From positions 1 through 57,973 of the forward strand of contig JAAVTG010000138.1 in the NCBI GenBank assembly GCA_011947345.1: 57,973 nucleotides of DNA, read 5' to 3'. Shown one piece after another: positions 12,301-22,196 of the stretch; the stretch's first letter is position 1, and the number at the start of each line of letters is the position of its first letter. The DNA is from Phytophthora quininea. Taxonomy: Eukaryota > Oomycota > Peronosporomycetes > Peronosporales > Peronosporaceae. The notes beneath the pieces are model-generated. The model ran no database searches. It was not told where the DNA came from and worked only from the letters and a program-made list of their open reading frames with translations. Made by a program: the position numbers and the translations under genes.

Positions 12301-15300
12301 CCGACGTGGCGTGATGACCCACGGCGGTGAATTTATGGAGTTGGAGAGCTTCGGCAATTCTGGAGTGGTGGATATGATATCAAGCGTTCTGGTTGTTTCC
12401 TTTGGGAGCATTCGTGTAGAATTTGATGCGCGCGCTTTATGAGCCCCGCGTCTGGTTTGATTTGAGGTCAGCTAAAGATGCTGCTTTTGTCTACCTCTCA
12501 TTTCGATTGCCGCCGTCGTTCTATGTAGAGGATGTCCGCCAATGTCAACAATGTCAGTCGCACTCTTTGGTGTACCGATTGAGCCTGCCTCGTTCGGATA
12601 GTTTCAGCTCACTTCTGTGGAAACTACGCTTCGATTTTTCCAAAATCGGCATTGAAGTCTGTGAAACAAAGGTTTTACAGATTGACAATATCGCCTCGAG
12701 CTCCTGCTGAAAGACACAACTTTGATTTACCCGTGTCGTATGCGTTGCAGTGCCTCCTGTCAGACTGCAGCTTCTTCACGAATGGAGTCTTCACGCCAGA
12801 TTTTTATCGTATTTTGTCCGGACTTGACAGTAAAGTGCAGGAAAAAGCTTTGCTCTCGTTTCGCCCTCATCCCAACGAGTTCAGCGTGACAGAACAATTT
12901 GCAGCTTTTGTGAAGGCAGAACTCCCAGTGCTAAATGGTTTATGCTCAAGTGCATCGCTAGACTCCGGGTCCACTGTCTACAAGGTTATTTTGACGCCAT
13001 CTCGGATTATTTATTGCCCGCCCGAGCCAGCTCCCGCCAACCGCGTGTTTCGTCGATGGGGAGCGGACAACTTCATGTACGTGTACTTTCGCGATGAAAA
13101 CATGACGCGTCTGGACTACACTTCCTTTTCCATTTTGGAAAGAATTCGGAATGTGCTGAAGAAAGGGATTCGAGTTCCTGCTGCGAATGGTGGTGTTAGA
13201 TTTCGCTTTCTTGGTTGCTCTCTGAGTCAGGTTCGCAACAGCAGTGCAATTTTTACGCTGCTCGACCACCATGAAATTAGATCTTGGATTGGAGATTTGT
13301 CCCACTTGACGTCGCCAGCGAAATATTTAAAGCGCCTTGGGCAAGCGTTCTCCTCCACAAAGGAGACTTATGAAGTGGACCAGCGTGTTCTTGACAGCCC
13401 GGTAGAGGATATAACAAACGGCAGATACATGTTCACGGATGGGTGCGGTGAGATTTCTCATGTTGGAGCAGAAAGTATTGCAAAGTCCCTCAATTTAACG
13501 CACACACCGTCAGCTTTCCAGATCCGGTTAGGTGGCGCGAAAGGCGTCGTTGTTGTGTCCGACCGCAATATTCCAGCTCAAACCCAAGAAAACAGCATCA
13601 CCCTTCGTGAAAGCATGTCCAAATTCAAATCCAACCATAGTGTGCTGGAGATTGTTGCTTCGGCGGGGAAATCTGAGGCATATTTGACGCGACAAAGTGT
13701 GTTGATCTTGAACGATCTTGGGATAGAGGAAGATGTGTTCATGGACATGCAGGAGGACTTTCTGAGCAGCCTTCGCTCGCTTGTGGCGTCTGACGCCGGA
13801 GCGTTCTTCGAACTCAAAGCGGTTTTACCACAAGCTGCTGTGTGGCATATTGACGTTCTAGCTCGTGAACTTGGCGTAAAAGTCTTAGAGGATGAGTATC
13901 TTTCTTCTATGGCGGCAACAATTTATCACTATCGTCTGGCTAATACTGTCATGCGTGCACGCATTCCCATTGCCCAAGGCCGAACTTTAATGGGTGTTGC
14001 TGACTTTACCAACACTTTGGAATATGGGGAAATCTTCGTCCAATATTCAGAAATAGATGAGGAGTCAGGAGCCGATAGGCTTGTGACTCTGGATAACATC
14101 GATGTTGCCGTCCATCGAAGCCCCTGCCACCATCCTGGTGATATTCGGGTTCTTCGCTGCAGGTCCGATGTCCCAGACCAGTTGAAACACTTGAAAGACT
14201 GTGTTGTTTTCCCTACGAAAGGCCCACGACCGCATCCTGACGAGTGCACTGGCGGTGATTTGGACGGTGACATGTTTGTTGTTATTTGGGATAAACGGCT
14301 GATACCATCGAGAGATAAAGTGCAAGAGCCAATGGCGTTCAATGAGGAGGAGGATGGAACCGCTGGAGGTGAGGAATATTATCAGCCCACTAATGACGAA
14401 GGCTTGATCGACTTCTATATCCACTCAATTCAAGATGACATTTTGGGCGTTGCTTCAAATGCTCACTTGGCTTTGTGCGATGGAGCGAATGATGGCATTT
14501 TCGACGAAGGGGCAAAGGCGCTCGCTCGTATTTGCTCGAAACAAGTCGACAGTCTCCGTGCAAAGACGGACTTGGAAATCGTGCGCAAGCACGCACCCAA
14601 AAGCTATCCAGACTTTATGCAAAACAAAGAGAAGCCGTCTTACCCGTCAAAAAGGTTTTGGGTAAGATGTTTCGCCGCTGCAAGGCCATATTTGATACCA
14701 CTATGGCAAAGGGTGTGAGCCAGATGCCCATTCGAGACGACCACTTTTTAACGAGCGGCTATATTGACTACGTGGATCAGGCAAGAATCTTGTACCGTCA
14801 GTACAAACTTCGTCTCAGGGCGTTAATCCTCATGTCCGGGGCGCATGTGGAAACGGAGCTCGCTACAGGAATGATTGTGGGGCCACCAAACGTGTATAAA
14901 GCCGACTACTTCCGCTTTGGGGAACGATGCAAAGAGTCCTTTTACACCCTCCAAGCCTCATTTCGAGCTCAATTCAACAGCATCGTGTCCACGCCAAACG
15001 AAGCTGCGAAGTTTGCAGCAGCAATGTATTTCGTCGCTTATGATGACAAGGATGCGTCGACGCGTTGTATAAGTTTTCCGTGGATCGCCATCGACTACCT
15101 TGTTACGAACAAGCGCTCGAATATTCATAACACACATTACCAAGCGTGGTCTCCCGTGCGATCAGCGTCGTACCAGGAAACGATCCCAAAGCTTCAGCTC
15201 TGCATGCTGGCCGAGATTGTCACTAACACTGATGAGTTGCTGTCGGACTTCTTTGATCGTTTGGTGGCGGTCAGTTCACTGCGCTCTGAGATGCCTGGGT

Positions 15301-17743
15301 GTTTGAAGAAAAAGAACTAGACCTCGTACTCTTTGGCTCCTCAGCGCTGCTCACGTTTGAAAAACAGTCGGATTTGGATGTTTTGGTTCGCTGCAAGTCT
15401 CGACACGGTTCGCTCAAAGCTATTGCAAAGACTCTGGAGGTTTCAGCCGGCAATATCGAACTTAAAGATGGTATTCGTGTCCCTCTTTATCGTTCTCGTT
15501 TCAGCAGTGGTCTGTTGAAATGTGCAAGTCTTCCTCTGGCCCAGTGAAAACCCGTTTGTTCCGAACGTACATGGAGAGATACAGGTTCTTTTGGCCCTGC
15601 GTGTATTTCTTAGTGAAGTGTGTGGGGTTGATTCGGCGTCGATCGGGTGGAGGGCAGAATATGTTCAGTCCAATTGGGTTCATTTGGCTGTTCCTGCGTT
15701 TTGTATCGACCATAACTTCGTCCGGCCGATTAGTGGCGGAGAGATCACGTTGACTGACATTTTAAAGACCAACGACATCAACGCTGAGATTAGTTTCTGG
15801 ACGGAGTTGCTCACACGTTTAGTATCAGGAAATCATGACGTTGAGGAGCTTTCGGCTGCTGACGTCTTGCTTTCATTCTTGGACTTCTACTCAAAGCTAT
15901 CCACACCAGCAGCCGATTATGGTTTCACAGACCCATTCGACCCTGAAAACGACACGCAGCTGGATGCAGAGGCCATTACGGTTTTTCGATCCGAGTGCTA
16001 TATCGCATTGCATCAGCTGGTCATCGCAAAGGGCGATATCCAATACTTACTGACGAACCGCGATCAGCAGGCCAGCAAAATTACGCTTAGTCATGCTTTT
16101 AGCTCGCGAATCCACGAAGCCAAGGACTTTTTCTCGCGGAAGATTCTGTTTGAAACCCGAGCAGACAGCACGGCGCGTCTAGTGTTTAAATTCCATCCAA
16201 ACTGTTTCCGTTCCGATCTGTATGTTGCTGAGATTACAGGATCCGGTGACGCCGTGCGACGAATTGAAGAGCATCTCCAAAAGATTGAGCAAGAGCTAGG
16301 GACTCGTATGGCACACCGTTCGAATCGGTCCTTTCACCGCGAAGGATCCAGCTTAGTGCTGTTCGAGGGAGCGGTATCACAAGGTGAAAAATTGGGTTCC
16401 AAGACTATTTCGGAGGGCGCCACGTCGAGCATAACAACATTCAGCTCCATCAGGGTCATCTCACCTGCTTTATGAACGGACGGCAATGGTACGAGCACGC
16501 TGGAGCAACCTTTGCGCCAAGTTTATCCAGCAAATGATCAAGCTGTCGCGCTACGAACGTCTCAACCCAGGTGTAGCGCAGGCTAAGGCTTTTATTCGCT
16601 TTGGACACCACTACTTGATTAACTTACCGCGCTCTTTCGATGCCGAGACGATCATGTCGGCTAACATTAAAAACTGGAAGATGAGTTCGAGCGAGGGCGG
16701 ACAGCGCGGGAGCTATACGAGTCGGTCCTCACCGCAAAGCAGAAGCAGCGTGCCGAAGCAGCGGCAGATAAGGCGATGTCGAACCAAGTTGAAGCTGGCG
16801 ACGATGAAGCGAAAAATGCCGAGGAGGAGGGAGAAGCAGGCGTTTTATGGGGGAATACTCTGGGGAAGAACAGGAAGATGGATGGGGGCAAGACGACGAA
16901 GACTATGGCGAGTATGATAGCGACACTGGTGGTGGCGGTGGGGTACCTCGACGAAAGCAGAGACCGAGAATGATCTTGCGGAATGCAAATACGGTGGCAC
17001 GCGGTGACAAGGGAGTCACTCATTCGTTCTACTCGATGATCGAGCAACAGCACGCTCCATGGGCAAAAGAGTATGCAAATACGCGCTTGGGGATGGAGCT
17101 GATTGAGCAGTCTGATGGATACCAAGTGTCCATCGTTTACCAAGGATTTGAGTATAACGTGCGTTTGACAGCCGAGTTGCAGCTCATTCGAGTCTCCACT
17201 CGACCGTCGCGGTGGTTTAGCACGACGCTCAAAATGCGCCAGGAAATGGATGAAGAAGCTCACAGGATGGACTCGACACCTGACGTCCGCTTCTACGTTT
17301 CCACGACGGAAGAGTTACCTGTGACCGATCCACTTTACAAAAAGCTGGACGAGTGCTGTCGTAAAGCTCCCGATGGTCAGGGCGTGATTGAGTTTTGCGA
17401 TGACAGGCGGGACAACGTACGCATCAGTCGACATTTGCTAGACGCTGGAGAGAGTCCTTCGTGCATCGCAACGGTGCGGCGTGTTCGCGGCACTACCTAT
17501 TACAACCCACAGACGGAGACGCGATTCTCCCTGATGCGCATCCGCGAGTTCGGAATTCCCGACCGCAATCCTGCTGACGGCTTTCTAAGTGTGCGGGACA
17601 AAATGGAAGCTGAGTTCCGCATGCCGCCACTTACGCCGGAGCGCCGTTTACTGCCAGGTTTCGCGCACGAGTTTTTGGACACGGGGATGCGGTTCGTGGA
17701 TTTCTTGCGCAACCAGGCAGGCATGATGTTGCCGGAGGAGTGA
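9392..17743 (+). CDS. RDR1: RNAi polymerase: Dicer-type helicase, RdRP and Cid1/Cid12-like nucleotidyltransferase in one gene
   Basis: Copies RNA into double strands for siRNA production. Domains in order: a region with two CxxC pairs (CRHC, CSNC) at 9660-9920; an SF2 helicase of the Dicer/RIG-I class with LPTGCGKT split by a 68-nt intron (10293-10360), DEAHH near 10670, [20 protein letters not shown] and QSRGRAR near 11750; an RdRP with FTDGCGEIS near 13435 and catalytic DLDGD at 14257-14271; a nucleotidyltransferase at about 15299-16010; then an unfamiliar 550-residue C-terminus with an acidic linker near 16850. ATG 9392 is the first good Met; 9449 is an alternative. About eight frame slips (near 10265, 10440, 11320, 11910, 12430, 14690, 15290, 15500) fall at conserved protein and look like indels. 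It starts 188 nt after the Fhit stop. A helicase-RdRP fusion is also known in Dictyostelium RrpA/RrpB. Confidence 0.88.
15299..16010 (+). other. Nucleotidyltransferase (Cid1/Cid12-like) domain within the RdRP gene
   Basis: DNA polymerase beta-type core: GS at 15335-15340 and DLD at 15371-15379 ([20 protein letters not shown]). RVP follows near 15478, then a third acid in VEMCKSSSG (Glu codon 15517-15519). The central helices read [20 protein letters not shown] and [13 protein letters not shown]. The PAP-associated segment is [10 protein letters not shown] followed by DPFDPENDT near 15940. The order and spacing match non-canonical poly(A)/poly(U) polymerases. The third acid and helices sit in the neighbouring frame, one slip away, as elsewhere in this assembly. 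There is no ATG in this frame between the last in-frame stop (about 15283) and the GS motif, so it cannot start on its own and is best read as continuous with the RdRP. Confidence 0.8.
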
Positions 17744-17819
17744 ATGGAATAAAGTCGACACGAATGACTCGACACAAGGTACTTGCGATGGTTGCAGTTA
17801 TTGTAAAATTGTTTGGTGC

Positions 17820-18670
17820 TTAGTTCGTTGTGTCCTCCAAGAGACGCAAGCGGACGGAGTATATGCAGACAAAATCGCTGTAGCCGCTTTCTACGTCTAT
17901 CTGAATCGCCTCGACTATCGGCTCGGCGTTTTCCATGTCATCCGCTTCTTTTGATTCCTCACCATGTCTCGGTGTCAACGTAAAGCGATGTGTGTTAAGT
18001 TTCCCACTGTCTGCTGCGCTAACTTCGAGTTCTCCAGCAACCGCCATGCGGCTAACGGCTGCGCTGCGAGTCTGTGAAATTCGCAGCTTCATCTTCTCGA
18101 TGTGTCTACATGTAACCTCAATGGCCGCAACTCGTTTGGGCTCCCGCAGCAATAGGCGAATGAACTGCGGGAACATGCCATTGGAAACCCACGGCGTACG
18201 ACTGTCATTCGCAATCACGTTCGTAGGGCCGTAGTTTTCGTCGTAGGAGCTGCTGAAAACGTCGGCAATGAGCGACAGACCTCCATCGTCCAGACGGTGG
18301 GCTTCCAGGCCGTGAAAGGACGAGGAGACAACCTCTGCATCCTCCGCCAGCGGCGTCAGCGTCGACATGCGAGGCTTCGCACTGACCGGTCGAAAGCTCT
18401 TCCTCCTGGCGGCAGGTAAGAACTCAACTGGTTGCTGCTGGTCTTGTTCGTCCTGAATCCTCGCGAGTTCCAATTCGCGTAGCTGATCTTCCAGTGCCGT
18501 GCGTCGCTCGGCATCGTTAGACGACGAAATCAACCGCTTGATCTCTTGGATCTACGATGCAACCAAGTACGAAATTACTTTCCACTTCGGCATATGAATT
18601 CACCAGCAGTTGTAGCGCGTTGTACCTGGGCCTCAAAGTCCACGTCGAGCTCGTTGATCGCCTGAGGCAT
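17820..18670 (-). CDS. IFT25: IFT25 (HSPB11)-like intraflagellar transport protein with N-terminal extension
   Basis: Exon 1 is 18670-18626 (MPQAINELDVDFEAQ), the intron 18625-18552 (74 nt, GT-AG), and exon 2 runs from 18551 to the TAA at 17820; together about 259 residues. The middle carries the galactose-binding-like fold of IFT25: NVIANDSRTPWVSNGMFPQF aligns with the human NII-DGNP-TFW-TTGMFPQ stretch. This is followed by the strand IEVTCRHIEKMKLRIS and a final YSDFVCIYSVRLRL. The first 100 residues (Glu/Gln-rich helix, then a basic serine region) are extra compared with animal IFT25. In flagellates IFT25 pairs with IFT27 in IFT-B. It is convergent with the RdRP gene, with under 80 bp between stops. 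Confidence 0.7.
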
Positions 18671-18901
18671 CTTGGACGGACACTGCTGCGACCTCCTCGC
18701 GTGCTGCCACTCGGCTTGGCCAGTCTCCGTGCTAAGTCAGGACACGCTGCCCGTTACAGCAGCATGGTGAATAAAGAGGCCGAAAATACCCGAGCTCGAA
18801 CATCCACGACCACATGAAGCAGGCGGACTAATTCGAGCTTCTTCGGCAGCTTCATTGATGCCTTCAGGCGAGATGGCGCCAACGCAGTGTAGTTCCCTGT
18901 C

Positions 18902-19649
18902 GTGGCGAGGACCGACACTACCGTCGGCGAAAACCGCCTCTCCTGGAACCCCTACGTCAAGAACATCCCAAGTCTCGGCTGTGGGGCTGTTAGGATCTCT
19001 ACCGTATCGCCGGGCATTCTCAGCCTTCCTTTTCAAACCCGCAGCTCGCTGGATGCTGCGTTCGCCCCGACGAATCATCTGATGAAGTCTCGCCACTTCT
19101 TCTCGCATGAACCGGAAGCACAGCTCCGAGTCGAGACTAGAGTCGTTTGTTTGAATACGATCCCTCGGCTCCTGCTCCAGCCACGCAGTGATCATCGCAT
19201 CGACATACTCCACGGTCTCCTGGAACGCCTTCTCGTAGATAATGTCTTGGAATTTGTTGCCCAGCAAATACAACAGACGAATGAATGGCAGACAGACTTG
19301 GGTGAAGCAAAGTGGCGCGTATTTCCGCCCTTGACACTCTCTCAGAAAGCTCTCATGAGTCAGGGTCCGGTCTTCAATGCTGTGGCGCTCTACGATCTGC
19401 TCCAACTCCTCCAAATATAATTGAAAAAGCTGCACGTGCGCTGTCTTCACAAACGAGTAGATGTGGTTGGCTTCCGTCATGTGCTGAGTCGCCATCTCCA
19501 TCTGCCTCATCGTCAGCAAGGTCACTAAGGGCACAAGGCCCCTCTGGAAGGAAATCACGTTTCGTTTTCTGCCAGCATCGTTCGAGTACTCCAAATTCAG
19601 TAGATCTTGCAGCACCACCAGTCCTCGACCGTCCGTTCTCCCCAACTCT
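18902..19649 (-). repeat. Inverted, nearly identical copy of ZNFX1 internal coding sequence
   Basis: Read on the minus strand this segment matches plus-strand 41206-41949 almost base for base. I saw one substitution (Val for Ile before PGEAVF) and one length change, five T here against four at about 41428. It encodes the ARM-like region before the ZNFX1 helicase (LGRTDGRGLVVLQDLLNLEY to EAVFADGSVGPRHD). The frame is open throughout and runs on to 18737 into unrelated sequence. Edges are sharp at the common GAGAGTTGGGGAG and at GGACCGACAC. It is a fragment without a promoter or helicase, so not a working ZNFX1. Confidence 0.92.
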
Positions 19650-19669
19650 CTGCGAGATCATTAACTTGA

Positions 19670-19783
19670 ATTCTGGGCCATTTTGTCGAGCTATTCCGAT
19701 GCGCTTCTGGACGGAATCAAACAACGCGGACATGCTCTGGGAAGGGCTCTTGGTGCCAGGCATGGCTTTTGGAACAGCCAGGC
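19670..19783 (+). repeat. Diverged ZNFX1 segment in direct orientation next to the inverted copy
   Basis: On the plus strand this resembles plus-strand 40990-41135 of ZNFX1: FWTESNNADMLWEGLLVP here against FWTGPNNAEMLWKGFLVP there. At DNA level the two look roughly 80-85 percent alike by eye, much less than the neighbouring inverted piece, and the orientation is opposite to that piece. This locus therefore joined two ZNFX1 segments head to head. Confidence 0.7.
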
Positions 19784-20636
19784 GTTGTGCGGCTTAATAT
19801 CGTGGTGCACGACGGTATTCGCGTGCAGGTAGTCGAGGGCCTGCAGTAGCTGGCGGAAGACATCACGACATTTACTCTCCTCCATCCCAGCGCCGGATAT
19901 CACTGTGTTCAGTGAGCCGCTGTTGGCGCGCTCTAAGATGAAGTAGTGCGCGCCATCGTCTTCATAGACGTCGTACAGCCTGACAATGTTGGGGTGGTTT
20001 AGCCCCTTGTGAATGACCTGCTCGCGGATCACCGACTGCTTCTCCTCGGGGAGATCAAAATGTACTTGGGCACGATCTTAACGGCGACCTCTTCCAGCGA
20101 CGCCTTGTCCTGTCCCGAGCACACCTTGCCGTATGCACCGGCGGCAAAGGATTCGCGGATGAGATAGCGTCCATGCATCGCCTTCTCTCTGGGGGTGAGC
20201 AGCGCTGAGCTCTCGGACGCCGTGCGCATGCGTGGGCTTGCTAGAATTTTCCGCGACGATCCGGTCCGCATGACCGGCGGCGTGGGCGGGAAGAACCGCG
20301 TCTTCATCGATAGCAGCAGCGCTCAGCTTGTTGCTGCCGAACAGGCTGCTCTCGGTGCTGGTGTTGGAAAGGATGTCCGAGACTGCTGGGTCCTCGGTCT
20401 GGTCTGTGTCGACGCTGAGGTTGAGACTATTCTTCTTCTTGGGCATGGCCGCGGCCATGGAGACCGAGCGGCAGCGGCGAGTGGCGGCCAGTCGGGCCTC
20501 CTCGAAGCTCAGCCCACGCGGGGAGCGAATAACAACGTTTCTAGCAGGTAAAGGGTGTCTCAATGTGCCAATACAGCGAGTGGTAGCATTCGACAAACCG
20601 AGAGGTGTTCCACTCTCATAACATGGTATTCATGTA

Positions 20637-22194
20637 CAGTGCGCGTCGAAATTATAGCCGCACCCGAAAAATGACTCTCTCGAGCCGACACTTTCGCTTT
20701 CCAACCAAAGCTGCTCTGTAGGAGACACGAAAAGCAATAGAAAGCACGTGCACAAAGTAGAATCGGAAAAGCTAGCGTTAGTGTCAAGCTATCGGCGAAA
20801 AACTGGAATCAACTCGGGTCAAAATTATAGCCGCATCAAAATGGCCAACGTTAACTATACTCTAGTAAGGTGTCTTCGCTCCTTTCAGCGGCCGTGTCGC
20901 TTTCAACCGTCTCGGTATGCTTCGAACGAACTTGTTGATGTAGTCTGGATCAATACGAGCCCATTCTAACTTAATCTGCTTGATCAAATCGGCAGGTCTA
21001 TCAAATTGACGTCCATTGGCGTAGACTCGGCGAGCTAGAAGCCCCCACACGTTCTCGATGACGCTCAAATCAGGGCTTTTAGCCGGCCAAGGAGCGATTC
21101 AATGCTTTCAGCAGCCAGGAAGTTCTTAGTGAGCCTTGCCGAGTGAATAGATGCATTATCTTGTTGAAAAATAGGGCCCAAATCCCCCAATTTCGAAGTT
21201 CTCTCATCTAAGGAAGCAGGCCGTCGCTCAGCGTTTTGGTGTAGCTTAAAGCATTCTGCTTGCCCTTTAAGAAGATCAGCTCGGTATTGCCATACCAGTT
21301 CACCCCAGCCCGGATCATGACGCTTCCCCGCCGTTTACCCGTTTCGACATGTATTTTGGTTTGGTGCGCAAGTCGTGCCAGTAGAAACGGAAGCCGTCCG
21401 GGCCGTCCAGATTAAATTTCTTCTCATCAGCGAAGATTATCCGCCTCCAGAACACCCGTTTGCCACTGTTACGGTTTGCGAAGGCTACCCTGGCCACCCT
21501 GTGGTGAGGTTTGAGCGTTGGAGTGAGTTTGCTCTTAGCATAGGTAGCATAGCGATGGTTTCGTAGCACTCGAAGCACGGTCGACTTGCTAGGAAGGCAT
21601 GGCAGCAGTGGCCATATCTGTTTGGCTGACAGGTTGCCCACAACAGCCAGCCGAAAAACGCGCCTGGCCTCTCGACTGTTGATTTTCCGCTTCCTGCCGG
21701 TTCTCTTCGTCAGTGATGCCGCCATGCCGCGCTTCAAGAGGTTCCTGACAGCCTTCTCATCACGTCCAAGCTGCCTAGCAATACCTCTGTTGCTTTTTCC
21801 TTCTCTAATCCAGCGGATGATCTTGCCACACTCGTCCTCGCTCAACTGCGTGCCTCGCGGCATGTTGATTTCCCCTCAGGGAATCGACGAGTGGCTCCCG
21901 AATCGTCTTTCAAATGGCTATTTCCTTATCTCTTTTATTACGATTACATACGCGTTTTCGTTGTTTATTACGTCCGGTCAGAAAAATAGCCATGGTGCGG
22001 CTATAATTTTGACCCGAGTTGATTCCAGTTTTTCGCCGATAGCTCGACACCAACGCTAGCTTTTCCGATTCTACTTTGTGCACGTGCTTTCTATTGCTTT
22101 TCGTGTTTCCTGCAGAGCAGCTTTGGTTGGAAAGCGAAAGTGTCGGCTCGAGAGAGTCATTTTTCGGTTGCGGCTATAATTTCGACGCGCACTG
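20637..22194 (-). mobile_element. Tc1/mariner element with 199-bp IR/DR ends
   Basis: Perfectly placed TA duplications lie at 20635-20636 and 22195-22196. Terminal inverted repeats are 20637-20835 and 21996-22194, 199 bp each with a handful of mismatches, starting CAGTGCGCGTCG. Each repeat holds two copies of a binding-site-like motif, TCRAAATTATAGCCGCA: outer at about 20646-20662 and inner at about 20819-20835, mirrored at 21996-22012 and 22169-22185. This is the IR/DR layout of Sleeping Beauty-type elements. Element length 1558 bp is typical of Tc1. Confidence 0.95.
20862..21863 (-). CDS. Tc1-type DDE transposase (frame-broken)
   Basis: The ATG at 21863 starts MPRGTQLSEDECGKIIRWIR. An N-terminal paired helix-turn-helix follows (SNRGIARQLGRDEKAVRNLL, then LPSKSTVLRVLRNHRY). 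The catalytic triad is visible: FADEKKF near 21430, FQQDNASIHS near 21160 and SVIENVWG near 21055. With one base restored, the second Asp and the Glu are about 34 residues apart (DD34E). The tail reads DPDYINKFVRSIPRRLKA. Slips near 21310 and 21090 break the frame. Whether these are real mutations or assembly indels decides if the element could be autonomous. Confidence 0.85.
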
Positions 22195-22196
22195 TA

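Larger units (their letters stand above)
18760..20589 (-). pseudogene. Ser/Thr protein kinase interrupted by ZNFX1 sequence
   Basis: The minus strand from about 20550 encodes a Ser-rich, basic N-terminal region (NVVIRSPRGLSFEEARLAAT and RFFPPTPPVMRTGSSRKILA). The kinase N-lobe follows: glycine loop FAAGAYGKV, VAVKIVPK, then NHPNIVRLYDVYEDDGAHYF, and the catalytic loop VVHHDIKPHN near 19790. Sequence then changes abruptly into ZNFX1-derived DNA, so DFG, APE and the rest of the C-lobe are missing. A short basic tail, LKASMKLPKKLELVRLL and VRARVFSASLFTMLL, at about 18890-18760 may be the original C-terminus. Frame slips near 20310 and 20030 are of the usual indel kind. It may still express a dead N-terminal fragment. 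The family (CAMK-like by its loops) is a guess. Confidence 0.65.

Noticed and set aside
20862..22059. Plus-strand open frames in the Tc1 element
   Set aside because: The transposase reads on the minus strand; these are shadows.
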